Below are positions 15,761 to 24,369 of a stretch of DNA of 64,000 nucleotides, in pieces (the first letter of the stretch is position 1; every line of letters begins with the position of its first letter). Origin of the DNA: Actinomycetota bacterium. GTDB lineage: Bacteria > Actinomycetota > Thermoleophilia > Solirubrobacterales > 70-9. The stretch spans positions 36,463 to 100,462 of the forward strand of contig JAFDWB010000086.1 in assembly GCA_018268675.1 (NCBI GenBank), read 5' to 3'. Below the pieces are notes generated by a model, which saw nothing but the letters and a program-made list of their open reading frames with translations, was not told where the DNA came from and made no database searches. A program made the translations under genes and the position numbers.

Positions 15761-16669
15761 CTAAGCCGCCAACCGCTCCGGACTCGACCCGTTGGCCGTG
15801 CCGCTCAACAGGTCCAAGATGATCCCCTCGCGGAGGCCGCCCTTGCCGATCTGGAGGGGCTGGCCGAGGAGCTCGGAGACCTTCTCCAGGAGAAGGACGC
15901 CGGTGGTGAGGATCCGGACGCGCCGCGGGTCGAGCTCGAAGCGGCGCGCGACGTCGATCGCCGGTTCGGAGGAGAGGACGCGGACGGCGCGCTCCAGGGT
16001 CTCGTACTCGAGCACCGCGCCGACCAGCCGGCGCAGGCTGGTCGCCGAGCCGCCGACCGCCACGGCCTGGTCGGGATGCTCGATCCGCACGTCGGCGAAG
16101 AAGTGGTCGATGTGGTCGCGGACGCGGCGGATCTCGGCCGCCGAGGGCGGGTCGCCGGAGATCAATTCGTCGGCGAGGACGCCGGAGCCGATCTGCCACG
16201 ACTGGACCTCCTCGACCCCTTCGGGCACGGTGCCGAGGATCACCTCGGTCGAGCCGCCGCCGACGTCGACGACGCCGATCGAGCCCTCCGCCGGATGGCC
16301 GAGCGTCTTCGTCGCGCCGATGAAGGAGAGCCTCCCCTCCTCCTCGCCGCTGAGGATGTCCACCTCGACCCCGGCCGCGGCGGAGATCGCCGCCGCCACC
16401 GCGGCGCCGTTCGAGGCCTCGCGCACCGCCGCCGTCGCCACCGCGCGGATCTCGACCGCGCCGAGCTCCCGCGCCAGCCGCACCTGGGTCGCGACCAGAT
16501 CACCGACCTCGTCGACCTTGTCGGGCAGGATCGCGCCCCCGCCGTCCACCGCCTTGGAGATCCGCGTGTAGGCACGCTGCTCCATCACCTTCTTCAACTG
16601 GCCGTCGACCGGCTCCGCGACGAGGACGCGGGTGGTGTTGGAACCGATGTCGATCGCAGCGCACAGCAT
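15761..16669 (-). CDS. ppx: Ppx/GppA-family exopolyphosphatase
   Basis: The 302-residue protein carries the ASKHA-fold motifs of Ppx/GppA: AIDIGSNTTRVLVAE at the N-terminus, the catalytic region EEEGRLSFIGA, and VVDVGGGSTEVILG. It hydrolyses terminal phosphates of polyphosphate or pppGpp. At ~300 residues it is the short two-domain actinobacterial form, without the HD-like C-terminal part of E. coli Ppx. It lies 36 bp after phoU on the same strand, the last gene of the pst operon, which suggests polyphosphate as the substrate. Confidence 0.88.
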   Translation of the reverse strand: MLCAAIDIGSNTTRVLVAEPVDGQLKKVMEQRAYTRISKAVDGGGAILPDKVDEVGDLVATQVRLARELGAVEIRAVATAAVREASNGAAVAAAISAAAGVEVDILSGEEEGRLSFIGATKTLGHPAEGSIGVVDVGGGSTEVILGTVPEGVEEVQSWQIGSGVLADELISGDPPSAAEIRRVRDHIDHFFADVRIEHPDQAVAVGGSATSLRRLVGAVLEYETLERAVRVLSSEPAIDVARRFELDPRRVRILTTGVLLLEKVSELLGQPLQIGKGGLREGIILDLLSGTANGSSPERLAA

Positions 16670-16705
16670 CAGGCCGTATGGAGCATGTTCCCAGGCGGAC
16701 CGGAT

Positions 16706-17395
16706 CTAAGCATTCGCGCCCGGATGCGAGGCGTCCTCGAACTCCCGGAAGAGCCCGGTGACCACGAAGGCGACCTGCTCGCCGATGTCGACCGCGTTGT
16801 CGCCGATCCGCTCGATCGCGCGCGCCGTCAGCAGCATCGTCATCGCCCATTCGCGCTGGTCGGCGTCGTCGCCGATCGCCAGCGCCAGCTGGAAGCACTC
16901 GCGGTTCAGCTCGTCGACCACGTCGTCGCGCTCGACCATGTCGCGCGCCATCTCGACGTTGCGCTCTTCGAAGGCCCGCTTCGCCTGGCTGATCAGCGCT
17001 TTCGTGTGCGTCCCCATGGTCAGGATCAGCTTCACCATCTCCTGGTCGGCGGGCGGCTCGTGCCCCGACATCGGGATCACCTTGCAGATGTTCACGCACT
17101 GGTCGCCCATCCGCTCGATGTTCTTCAGCGTGTGCAGGAGCGCCGCGATCAGCCGCAGGTCGGTCGCCACCGGCGACTGCGTCGCCAGCAGCGTGATCAG
17201 CGCCTGGTGCACCTCGAGGTAGCGCCCGTCGATCCGGTCGTCGTCGGCGACCACGATCTGGGCCAGCTCGATGTCCTGGTGCTCGATCGCCTCCAGCGTG
17301 CGCGAGAGCGCCGCGCTCACCAGATCGAGCCCGCCCAGGGCGCTCCCTTCGAGCGCCTTCAGTTCCTCCTGGTATTCGGCCCGGATCTCCGGCAT
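16706..17395 (-). CDS. phoU: PhoU, phosphate transport regulator
   Basis: The 229-residue all-helical protein has two PhoU repeats with the metal-binding E/D-rich motifs VVADDDRIDGRYLEVHQ and MVERDDVVDELNRECF. Each is followed by the RIGD-type helix (NIERMGDQCVNICK and AIERIGDNAVDIGEQ). PhoU couples Pst transport to the Pho response regulator and prevents excess phosphate uptake. It starts at ATG 17395, 26 bp after pstB. The order pstS-C-A-B-phoU is the classical one. No PhoR kinase gene is found in the window. Confidence 0.95.
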   Translation of the reverse strand: MPEIRAEYQEELKALEGSALGGLDLVSAALSRTLEAIEHQDIELAQIVVADDDRIDGRYLEVHQALITLLATQSPVATDLRLIAALLHTLKNIERMGDQCVNICKVIPMSGHEPPADQEMVKLILTMGTHTKALISQAKRAFEERNVEMARDMVERDDVVDELNRECFQLALAIGDDADQREWAMTMLLTARAIERIGDNAVDIGEQVAFVVTGLFREFEDASHPGANA

Positions 17396-17421
17396 CGCGC
17401 CCGCCTCTCCCCGACCCTCGC

Positions 17422-18336
17422 TCAGCCGAACCGACCGGAGACGTAGTCCTCGGTCTCTTTCTGCTTCGGCCTGGTGAAGATGTCCTCGGTCGTACCGATC
17501 TCCACCAGGTGCCCGGGCTTCCCCGATTCGTCGAGGTTGAAGAACGCGGTGTTGTCGGAGGCGCGCGCCGCCTGCTGCATGTTGTGGGTGACGATCGCGA
17601 TCGTGTACTCCTTTTTCAGCTCCGCGATCAGGTCCTCGATCGCCAGCGTCGCCACCGGATCGAGCGCCGAGCAGGGCTCGTCCATCAGCAGCACCTCCGG
17701 GCTGACCGCGGTCGCCCGGGCGATGCAGAGCCGCTGCTGCTGCCCGCCGGAAAGGCCGGAGCCGGGCCGGTCGAGCCGGTCCTTGACCTCGTCCCAGAGG
17801 TGCGCCCCGCGCAGGCTCTTCTCGACCACCGCGTCCTTGTCGCCCTTCGACACCTTCCCGGCGTTGAAGTTCAGCCCGGCGGCGACGTTGTCGTAGATCG
17901 ACATCGTCGGGAACGGGTTCGGCTGCTGGAAGACCATGCCGACCAGGCGCCGCACCGCGACCGGGTCGACGCCGCCGCCGTAGATGTCCTCGCCGTCGAG
18001 GTAGATGTCGCCTTTCACGCTCGCCCCCGGGGTCAGCTCGTGCATGCGGTTGAGCGAGCGCAGGAAGGTCGTCTTGCCGCACCCCGAAGAGCCGATCAGC
18101 GCCGTCACCTTGTTCGGCTCGATCGTCATCGTCACGTTTTCGACCGCGTGGAAATCGCCGTAATAGAGGTTCACGCCTTTCGCCTCGAGCGTCTTCGCGC
18201 GGCGCGCCGACACCGTCCCCGGGGCCTGGCTCGAGGTCTCGGTGACCGGTCCTGCCTGCGACATCGTGTTCTGACCCTCCTCGGTCTCGGGTTTGGTCTG
18301 GGACCCGAACATGCCTCTCAGCTTCCTTCCCTCCAC
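17422..18336 (-). CDS. pstB: PstB, phosphate ABC transporter ATPase
   Basis: The 304-residue protein has Walker A ([10 protein letters not shown]), Q-loop ([10 protein letters not shown]), signature ([14 protein letters not shown]), Walker B ([12 protein letters not shown]) and the H-loop (AIVTHNM). It powers high-affinity phosphate import with PstA/PstC. The start is GTG at 18336 with AGGAG seven bases upstream. The ~50-residue N-terminal extension is longer than usual, and an internal ATG (residue 25) could be an alternative start. It follows pstA by 9 bp. Confidence 0.96.
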   Translation of the reverse strand: MEGRKLRGMFGSQTKPETEEGQNTMSQAGPVTETSSQAPGTVSARRAKTLEAKGVNLYYGDFHAVENVTMTIEPNKVTALIGSSGCGKTTFLRSLNRMHELTPGASVKGDIYLDGEDIYGGGVDPVAVRRLVGMVFQQPNPFPTMSIYDNVAAGLNFNAGKVSKGDKDAVVEKSLRGAHLWDEVKDRLDRPGSGLSGGQQQRLCIARATAVSPEVLLMDEPCSALDPVATLAIEDLIAELKKEYTIAIVTHNMQQAARASDNTAFFNLDESGKPGHLVEIGTTEDIFTRPKQKETEDYVSGRFG

Positions 18337-18345
18337 GACGATCTC

Positions 18346-19431
18346 CTAGCGGGTTTCCGTTTTGTAGCGGCGGTAGACCAGGCGGGCGATCACGTTGAGG
18401 ATCATGACGATGGCGATCAGCGTCAGCGCCGCCGCCCACGCCCGGTCATAGGACGCCTGTTTCATCACCCCGGGCGACCGGTACTCGTTGTACGCGTAGA
18501 CGGCGAGGTTCTGCATCCGGCCCTGGAATGGGTTGGCGTTCAGCGAATCGACCACGCCGGTCGTGACCAGCAGCGGCGCCGTCTCGCCGACGATCCGCGC
18601 GATCGCGATCATCACGCCGGTCACCAGCCCGGCGAAGGCGGTCGGCAGGACCACCTTGGCGATCGTCTTCCACTTCGGCGTGCCGAGCGCGTAGGACGCT
18701 TCGCGGAGGTGGTTGGGGACGATCTTCAAGACCTCCTCGGCGGAGCGGATGACGATCGGGATCATCAGCACCGAGAGCGCGACCGAACCCATGATCCCCA
18801 TCTGGATGCCGGGCCCGAAGAAGAGCTCGAAGAGCGCGTAGGCGAAGAGGCCGGCGACGATCGAGGGGATACCGGTCATCACGTCGACGAAGAAGGTGAG
18901 CGCCCGCCGCAGCGGCCCGCGCCCGTACTCGTTCAGGTAGATCGCCGCCATGATCCCGATCGGCACCGAGATCAGCGCCGCGCAGCCGGCGATCACGAGG
19001 GTGCCGACGATCGCGTGCTCGGCCCCGCCGCCGCCGACCACGCCGCGCGCGTCGGAGGTGAAGAATTCCCAGCTGAGGCCCTGGACCCCGCGCCTGACCA
19101 CTTCGTAGAGAAGTGAGATCAGCGGCGCCATCGCGACCGCGAAGGCGGACGCGATCGCCATCGTGATCGCCCGGTCCTTGGCCCGGCGCGCGCCCTCGAC
19201 CGCGCGCGACCAGGCGTAGACGGCGACGATCCCGATCAGGGCGCCGAAGACCAGCGTCAGCGCGATCGTGAACCAACCGAGCGCCGCCAGCGCCGCGGCG
19301 CAGAAGACCAGCGCCCCGCCGAGGGCGCCCCACGGCGCCCAGCTCGGCAGCGTGCCGCCCCGGTGCCCCTCGCCGGCGAGCAGCGAACGGGTCGAGAGCA
19401 CGGCGGCGTCGGCCGGCGGCGGCGGGGTCAC
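18346..19431 (-). CDS. pstA: PstA, phosphate permease subunit with extra N-terminal helices
   Basis: The 361-residue permease has the ABC permease core with the EAA-type loop (YALGTPKWKTIAKVVLPTAFAG) and the GETAPLLVT motif typical of PstA. It is longer than most PstA proteins: about 100 N-terminal residues contain extra hydrophobic helices (WAPWGALGGALVFCAAALAAL and the next one) before the usual core. The GTG start at 19431 overlaps the pstC stop (GTGA), so the two subunits are translationally coupled. Confidence 0.94.
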   Translation of the reverse strand: MTPPPPADAAVLSTRSLLAGEGHRGGTLPSWAPWGALGGALVFCAAALAALGWFTIALTLVFGALIGIVAVYAWSRAVEGARRAKDRAITMAIASAFAVAMAPLISLLYEVVRRGVQGLSWEFFTSDARGVVGGGGAEHAIVGTLVIAGCAALISVPIGIMAAIYLNEYGRGPLRRALTFFVDVMTGIPSIVAGLFAYALFELFFGPGIQMGIMGSVALSVLMIPIVIRSAEEVLKIVPNHLREASYALGTPKWKTIAKVVLPTAFAGLVTGVMIAIARIVGETAPLLVTTGVVDSLNANPFQGRMQNLAVYAYNEYRSPGVMKQASYDRAWAAALTLIAIVMILNVIARLVYRRYKTETR

Positions 19432-20381
19432 CGGACCTCCGAGCGGGCGATGATCATCCGGGCGATGAAGTTGGTCGCCAGGGTGATCGCGAAGAGCACC
19501 AGCCCGGTCGCGATCAGGGCGTTGATCGCCAGGCCGCTCGACTCGGGGAAGTTGAGGGCGACGTTGGCGGCGATCGTCGAGGGGTTCGCCTGGCTGATCA
19601 GGTTGAAGGTGACGCCGCCGGAGACGGAGAGGATGATCGCCACCGCCATCGTCTCGCCCAGCGCCCGGCCGAGGCCGAGCATCGCGCCGGAGATCACCGA
19701 CGATTTGCCGAACGGCAGCACCGTCGTGCGAATCATCTCCCAGCGGGTGGCGCCGAGCGCCTGCGCGCCTTCCTGCAGTTTGCGCGGCGTCTGGGAGAAG
19801 ACCTCGCGGGCGACGGCGGAGACGATCGGCAGGATCATCACCGCCAGCACCAGGCCGACGACCAGCATCGTGCGGCCGGTGATCGAGGCCGGCCCTTCGA
19901 AGATCGGCAGGAAGCCGAGCTTTTCTTCCAGCCATTTCATCACCGGGACGGCGGCGGGGCCAAGCACGAAGATGCCCCAGAGGCCGTAGATGATGCTCGG
20001 GATCGCGGCCAGGAGGTCGACCAGGTAGCCGAGCGTCATCGCGATCCGGGCGGGCGCGATGTGGGTGATGAAGAGCGCCACCGCGATCGCCAGTGGCACC
20101 GCGATGATCATCGCCAGGACGCCCGCCAGGCAGGTGCCGAAGGCGAGCGGGGCGACGTAGCTGATGAAGCTTTCGCCTTTGGGGAGTTCGGACGAGGAGG
20201 CGGTCAGCGCCGGGAACCCCTCGGTGACGAGGAAGACGGCGACCCCGACGAGCAGCGCCAGGATCGTCACCGCGGCGACGACCGCGGCGTTGCTGAAGAT
20301 CCGGTCGCCCCGGCGACGGCGCCCTCCGGACGCCGCCGCCAGGATCTGGCCGGCATTGGTCGTGGTGTCGAAATGCGCCAC
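19428..20381 (-). CDS. pstC: PstC, phosphate permease subunit
   Basis: The 317-residue permease has about six membrane helices, the PstC-type DLLAAIPSIIYGLWG segment and the EAA loop ALGATRWEMIRTTVLPFGKS. GRALGETMAVAI is the PstC counterpart of the PstA GETAP motif. It forms the membrane channel with PstA. It starts at GTG 20381, 27 bp after pstS. A longer periplasmic loop after the first helix (about residues 55-75) is usual for the family. Confidence 0.95.
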   Translation of the reverse strand: MAHFDTTTNAGQILAAASGGRRRRGDRIFSNAAVVAAVTILALLVGVAVFLVTEGFPALTASSSELPKGESFISYVAPLAFGTCLAGVLAMIIAVPLAIAVALFITHIAPARIAMTLGYLVDLLAAIPSIIYGLWGIFVLGPAAVPVMKWLEEKLGFLPIFEGPASITGRTMLVVGLVLAVMILPIVSAVAREVFSQTPRKLQEGAQALGATRWEMIRTTVLPFGKSSVISGAMLGLGRALGETMAVAIILSVSGGVTFNLISQANPSTIAANVALNFPESSGLAINALIATGLVLFAITLATNFIARMIIARSEVR

Positions 20382-20408
20382 GGGTGATTCAGGTGCTCGC
20401 GGAGGGAC

Positions 20409-21545
20409 CTATTCGATCGCGGCGACCGCCGCTTCGACTTTTTTCGTCAGCGCGGCGGAGAGCGGCGCCGAGCCCGCCTGTTCGGCGGCCAGTTTCTGGC
20501 CTTCCGGGCTGATCGCGTATTCGAAGTACGCCTTCACCAGCGCGGCTTCCGAGGCCGACTTGTATTTGGTGCAGCCGATGAGCGAGGAGACCAGGATGAT
20601 CGGGTAGACGCCGCTCGCTTCGGTCTTGCGATCGATTTCGAAGGCGATGACGTTCTTCTGGCCTTTCTCCAGTTCGGGGTCTTCCTTGGAGAGGTCGAGG
20701 ACTTTCGCCGCGGCTTCCGCCGACGGTTCCGCCCACGAGCTGCCGACCTTGATCTTCGCTTTGCCGAGTTCGCCGGCCTGCGAGGCGTCGGCGTAGCCGA
20801 TCGCGCCTTCGCCGGCGGTGACCGCTTCGACCACGCCAGAGGTGCCGGAGGCCGCTTCGCCGCCCTTCACCGGCCAGGTACCGCTCACTTCGTGGGTCCA
20901 GACCTTGGGCGCCACTTTGGAGAGGTAGTCGGTGAAGTTTTCGGTCGTGCCCGACTCGTCGGAGCGGTTGACCGGGACGATCCGCGTTTCCGGCAGTTCG
21001 ACGCCGGGGTTCTCCTTGGCGATTTCCGGGTCGTTCCACTTTTCGATTTCCTGGTTGAAGATCTTCGCCAGGGTTTCCGGTTCGAGTTTCAGTTCTTCGA
21101 CGCCGGGGAGGTTGTAGATGATCGCGATCGGCGAGATGTAGTCCGGGACCTCGACCAGTTCGCCGGGTTCGCAGCGCTTGATCGCCGCCGCGAGCTGGCC
21201 TTCCGATTCGGAGAGCGGCGTGTCGCTGCCCGCGTAGGCGACGCCGCCCGCGATGAATTTTTCGCGACCGCCGCCGGAGCCGACCCCGTCGTAGGCGATC
21301 GTCGCGCCGCCGTTGGCGGCCTCGAATTCGGCGATCCAGGCTTTCTGCGCGGCTTCCTGCGCGGTCGAGCCGGCACCGGCGATTTCACCCGAGGCTTCGC
21401 TCGAGGGGGCCCCTCCACCGGCGGATTCGCTGCTTTCCTTGCTGCCCGTTTCGGTGCTGCTGGATTCTCCGCCCCCGCAGGCGGCGAGGCCGAGCACGAG
21501 CGCGCAGGCGGCGGCGAACACCGCTAGCCATCTTGAGCTGGACAT
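20409..21545 (-). CDS. pstS: PstS, phosphate-binding lipoprotein
   Basis: The 378-residue protein has a lipoprotein signal with lipobox LAAC (Cys23) followed by a Ser/Gly/Glu-rich linker. The phosphate-binding fold shows GAGSTAQEAAQKAWIAEF, IAYDGVGSGGGREKF, FAGSDTPLSE-like YAGSDTPLSES and the RSDESGTTENFTDYLS loop. It catches phosphate outside the membrane for PstCAB. ATG at 21545 has AGAGGAG 5 bp before; an earlier ATG in frame has no such site. Glutamates here are nearly all GAA, unlike the cytosolic neighbours. A three-unit Pho box lies 93-125 bp upstream. Confidence 0.95.
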   Translation of the reverse strand: MSSSRWLAVFAAACALVLGLAACGGGESSSTETGSKESSESAGGGAPSSEASGEIAGAGSTAQEAAQKAWIAEFEAANGGATIAYDGVGSGGGREKFIAGGVAYAGSDTPLSESEGQLAAAIKRCEPGELVEVPDYISPIAIIYNLPGVEELKLEPETLAKIFNQEIEKWNDPEIAKENPGVELPETRIVPVNRSDESGTTENFTDYLSKVAPKVWTHEVSGTWPVKGGEAASGTSGVVEAVTAGEGAIGYADASQAGELGKAKIKVGSSWAEPSAEAAAKVLDLSKEDPELEKGQKNVIAFEIDRKTEASGVYPIILVSSLIGCTKYKSASEAALVKAYFEYAISPEGQKLAAEQAGSAPLSAALTKKVEAAVAAIE

Positions 21546-21637
21546 CAGTCTCCTCTTTGAGTTGGTTGGCGAGATTGCGACCGCGGGTGGCGCGGCCTGG
21601 AGCGAGCGTTGCAACGTCGCGCAGGAACCTTGTTATC

Positions 21638-21670
21638 TGCGTGTGGCGACCGTGTGAAAAAAATGTAAAA
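21638..21670 (-). promoter_or_regulatory. Putative Pho box (three 11-nt units) of pstS
   Basis: Contiguous 11-mers TGCGTGTGGCG, ACCGTGTGAAA and AAAATGTAAAA on the plus strand share a GTGAAA/GTAAAA core at the same place. They lie between pstS and the winged-helix gene, 93-125 bp ahead of the pstS start. Confidence 0.6.
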
Positions 21671-21690
21671 GCGCCCGGAGATCGGCCCGG

Positions 21691-22011
21691 TCAGCCGTCC
21701 GGCGAGAACCGGTAGCCGATCCCGTTGTGGGTGTAGATCAGCTTCTGGTCCGGGAGCGCGGCGCCGAGCTTGGCCCGAAGCCGGCTGACATAGACGTCGA
21801 CGGAGCGATCGTCGCGGCGCGGGGCGGTTCCCCAGACCGCGCCGTGGAGCTCCTCGCGGGTGAGGATCCGCTGCGGGTTCGACCACAGCGTGATCAGCAG
21901 CTGCAGCTCGCGCACGGTGAGGCTCAGCGGGCGGCCGTCCACCAGCGCCGCGTGCTCGTCCGGGCGCACCTCCAGCCTCCCCGCTTTTTCCGAAGTGCTA
22001 CCTACCGCCAT
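21691..22011 (-). CDS. Stand-alone OmpR/PhoB-type winged-helix protein
   Basis: The 106-residue protein is only the DNA-binding half of an OmpR/PhoB regulator: LEVRPDEHAALVDGRPLSLTVRELQLLITL, then REELHGAVWG, the recognition helix DDRSVDVYVSRLRAKLG and the final wing THNGIGYRF. There is no receiver domain and no open frame for one upstream. It lies between the full response regulator and pstS, with a clear Pho box upstream, so it may compete with or assist the full regulator at Pho boxes (inference). ATG start at 22011. Confidence 0.82.
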   Translation of the reverse strand: MAVGSTSEKAGRLEVRPDEHAALVDGRPLSLTVRELQLLITLWSNPQRILTREELHGAVWGTAPRRDDRSVDVYVSRLRAKLGAALPDQKLIYTHNGIGYRFSPDG

Positions 22012-22047
22012 CGTGGCGGAGGATGTCGATGCGCCGGTCCGGTCCGG

Positions 22048-22839
22048 TTACGCCGCGGTGAAGCTTTTGTGAACGACCTGTGAACTTTTGTCACCGGCCG
22101 CGCGCTTCGCGGGCGCCGTCGGAGCGGCGTCCGCGGAAGGCTCCGGGTCGAACCTGTACCCGACTCCGAAGTGCGTGTGGATGTACTCCCACTCGGGCGA
22201 GCGCTTCTCGAGCTTCTGGCGCAGCTTGCGGATGAAGACGTCGACCGAGCGGTCGCCGTGGGCCATCGCGTATCCCCAGACACGCTGGTAGATGGTCTCC
22301 CGCTCGAGCACCTGGCCCTGGGTACCGACGAGCAGGTGCAGCAGCTCGAACTCACGCCGGGTGAGGTCGAGGCTGTCGCCGCCGACGAAGGCCTGGAAGC
22401 GGTCGGGGCGGATCTCGAGCTCGCCGGCGAGGACCGGCGCGGACTCGACCTCGTGGCGGCCGCGGCGGTGGCGGCGGGTGACGGCTTCGATCCGGGCGAT
22501 CGCCTCCTCCGGGTGGGCGGGCTTGCTGATCCAGTCGTCGACCCCGAGCCGCAGGCCGCGGACGCGCTGGGCGACGGTCGAGCGCCCGGTGCAGACGACG
22601 ACCCCGAGGTCGGGCAGCAAGCTGCAGACGCGGTCGAGGTAGCGCCACGCCTCGTCGCCGAGCACCGCGGGGTCGACCAGCAGCGCGTTCAGCTTCATCG
22701 CCACCAGCTGGTCGGGAGGGACGGCGCCGCCGGAGGTGCGCAGCAGCCAGCCCGCCGCCTCGGCGCGCTTGGAGAGCACGGTGACAAACCCGGAATCGGT
22801 GTCGATCACCGCGAGACGAGTGGTCGGATCAGAGGCCAA
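22048..22839 (-). CDS. PhoB/PhoP-like response regulator
   Basis: The 263-residue protein has an N-terminal receiver with intact key residues (D13 and D15 acidic pocket, phospho-acceptor D56, T84, K106). The C-terminal OmpR-type winged helix (about residues 138-235) contains DRSVDVFIRKLRQKLEKR and THFGVGYRF. A basic Ala/Lys tail follows. It is probably the phosphate regulator of this island, because it is upstream of the pst operon and Pho boxes surround it. No histidine kinase gene is adjacent, which is unusual. It starts at TTG 22839. Confidence 0.82.
   Translation of the reverse strand: MASDPTTRLAVIDTDSGFVTVLSKRAEAAGWLLRTSGGAVPPDQLVAMKLNALLVDPAVLGDEAWRYLDRVCSLLPDLGVVVCTGRSTVAQRVRGLRLGVDDWISKPAHPEEAIARIEAVTRRHRRGRHEVESAPVLAGELEIRPDRFQAFVGGDSLDLTRREFELLHLLVGTQGQVLERETIYQRVWGYAMAHGDRSVDVFIRKLRQKLEKRSPEWEYIHTHFGVGYRFDPEPSADAAPTAPAKRAAGDKSSQVVHKSFTAA
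22053..22085 (-). promoter_or_regulatory. Putative Pho box (three 11-nt units) of the winged-helix gene
   Basis: CCGCGGTGAAG, CTTTTGTGAAC and GACCTGTGAAC lie end to end on the plus strand; on the coding strand this is GTTCAC AGGTC / GTTCAC AAAAG / CTTCAC. A possible fourth, weaker unit follows. The box overlaps the 3' end of the response-regulator gene and lies 42-74 bp upstream of the winged-helix start. Confidence 0.65.
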
Positions 22840-22870
22840 CTCGCCCCGATTCTATGCACGCCGGCGCCTC

Positions 22871-22901
22871 GTTTACCCGCGTTTACAGCTTTTTCACAAG
22901 T
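22871..22901 (-). promoter_or_regulatory. Putative Pho box of the response-regulator gene
   Basis: GTTTAC at 22871 and 22881 and TTTCAC at 22892 repeat with 10-11 bp spacing on the plus strand. It is located 32-62 bp upstream of the minus-strand regulator start at 22839 and about 80 bp upstream of the plus-strand gene at 22980, so it could serve either. Suggests autoregulation. Confidence 0.45.
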
Positions 22902-22979
22902 CCGCCCACCCCACCCGGGCGGCCCCGGTCCCCGCCACGGGGCGATCCCGACGCCCGCGCCTGCGATAGATTGCCGTCC

Positions 22980-23219
22980 GTGAAGCGCGCCGCCGCTCTC
23001 TTCTTCCTCTCGCTGACGACGATGCTCGTCGCCGCCCCGATGGCGTTCGCCGAAAACGGCGAGGGCCTGGTGGGCAAGGCCAACGACAAAACCGTCACCT
23101 TCTTCTGCTTCGGCGTGATGGCCTTCTTCGTCATCCTCGTGATCGGCCTCTCCCTGATCCAAGGCGCCCTGGACCGCCGCAAGGAGAAACGCCGCTACGA
23201 CATCGAGCGCCTGGGCTGA
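22980..23219 (+). CDS. Small exported/membrane protein, unknown
   Basis: The 79-residue protein has a signal-like N-terminus (KRAAALFFLSLTTMLVAAPMAFA) and a second hydrophobic helix (TFFCFGVMAFFVILVIGLSLI), then a basic tail (DRRKEKRRYDIERLG). The start is GTG at 22980; a TAGATT box ends 7 bp before it, so the message may be leaderless. It is divergent from the response regulator. No family recognised. Confidence 0.6.
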   Translation: MKRAAALFFLSLTTMLVAAPMAFAENGEGLVGKANDKTVTFFCFGVMAFFVILVIGLSLIQGALDRRKEKRRYDIERLG

Positions 23220-23366
23220 AGCCCGGCGCCCCCGCCGAGAGACGCTCGACTCGCAGCCCCTGCCGGCTGCCGCCCGTCGGCGCGCCGGTCCTTCCGGTGT
23301 GACTCATCCGGCATACGGCGGATTTCCCACCGCGGAAGAAGGCGCCCCGGGTGTGGCAGCCCGCCG

Positions 23367-23405
23367 GCTGTTCTTTATGCCGACATGTTGGGCATAAGGA
23401 ACAGC
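23367..23405. terminator. TGTTCCTTA-type hairpin, copy 2
   Basis: Arms 23367-23381 (GCTGTTCTTTATGCC) and 23391-23405 (GGCATAAGGAACAGC) pair over 15 bp with one G.T, loop GACATGTTG. It lies between two convergent genes (ends at 23219 and 23445), as expected for a bidirectional terminator. No T-tract. Confidence 0.6.
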
Positions 23406-23444
23406 TGACCGAGGACCCCGCAGGCGCCCCGACCCGGCGCAGGC

Positions 23445-24338
23445 CTACGCCAACCGGAACCCGCTCAGCAGCCGCTTCTCCGTTTCGCCCTCGATCTCGG
23501 CGATCACTTCGACCTTGCCCTCCAGCGGGGTGCCGCGGATCTTCGTCGCCAGCAGGTCGTCGACCTGGAAGATGCCCGCCGAGTTGTTGAGCTCGATCTC
23601 CAGCCGCACCGGGTGGTCCTGGCCGGCGCTGATCCGCACCTGGTCGATCGCCGCGGCGGAGATCGAGTGGATGCCCTCCTGGCCGGCCTCGATCGGGATC
23701 CGGGTGCGGCCCTGCGCCATGTCGAGCGCGTCGGCGACGCGGACGACGCCGGCCTCGACCGTGTACGGCTCGCCGCGGCGGCGGTGGCCGATGATCGCGT
23801 GGAGGATCTCGGTTTCGACCACGGTCCGCTCCGGCTGCCGGTAGGAGCCGGCGAGCAGGCGGTCGAGGGCGCTCTGGGCGAGGAACAGCGAGTACTCCTC
23901 GTGGTCGGCGCGGTGGATCGACATCCCGACGTCGTGCAGCAGCGCCCCTCCCGCCACCACCACCTCGGCGTCGCGATCGCGCATCCCGTGGTCGGCGACC
24001 ATCGCCGGCTCCACCCCCGCTTTGACCAGCAGGCGCAGCAGCCGCAGCGAGATGTTGAGCACGATCTGCATGTGGACCCAGCTGTGGTCGGACATGCCGA
24101 GCCGCTCGGCATTGACCTGGGCCATGTACCACCAGCCGCGCACCTGGTCGTCGCCGTTGACGGCGTCGATGAAGCTCTCGAGGCGCCGGTTCCCGCGCGT
24201 CGGCGCCCGCACCTGCGCCTCGGCGATCGCCTCGCGCGGCGGCTTGCGGGTCGGGCCGCCCGGATCGGGCGCGGGGACCCCGTCGGTGCCCTCCCCCACC
24301 TCGGCTGCCTGGCCGTCCTCGAGTTCCTCCGGCGTCAC
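23445..24338 (-). CDS. HD-domain phosphohydrolase
   Basis: The 297-residue protein has an HD superfamily metal site: H in DHSWVHMQIV, the HD pair in GALLHDVGMSIH, a third His in AIIGHRRRGE and the last Asp in VVRVADALDMA. HD proteins hydrolyse phosphate from nucleotides or cyclic dinucleotides; the substrate here is unknown. The first ~70 residues are disordered and proline/glutamate-rich. GTG at 24338 is chosen as the start, with a TACGAT box 8 nt ahead (possibly leaderless). It lies 31 bp downstream of the Rpf-like gene, perhaps in one transcript. Confidence 0.78.
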   Translation of the reverse strand: MTPEELEDGQAAEVGEGTDGVPAPDPGGPTRKPPREAIAEAQVRAPTRGNRRLESFIDAVNGDDQVRGWWYMAQVNAERLGMSDHSWVHMQIVLNISLRLLRLLVKAGVEPAMVADHGMRDRDAEVVVAGGALLHDVGMSIHRADHEEYSLFLAQSALDRLLAGSYRQPERTVVETEILHAIIGHRRRGEPYTVEAGVVRVADALDMAQGRTRIPIEAGQEGIHSISAAAIDQVRISAGQDHPVRLEIELNNSAGIFQVDDLLATKIRGTPLEGKVEVIAEIEGETEKRLLSGFRLA

Positions 24339-24369
24339 GCTCCGGATCGTAGTCCGGGGCGCGGGCGGG

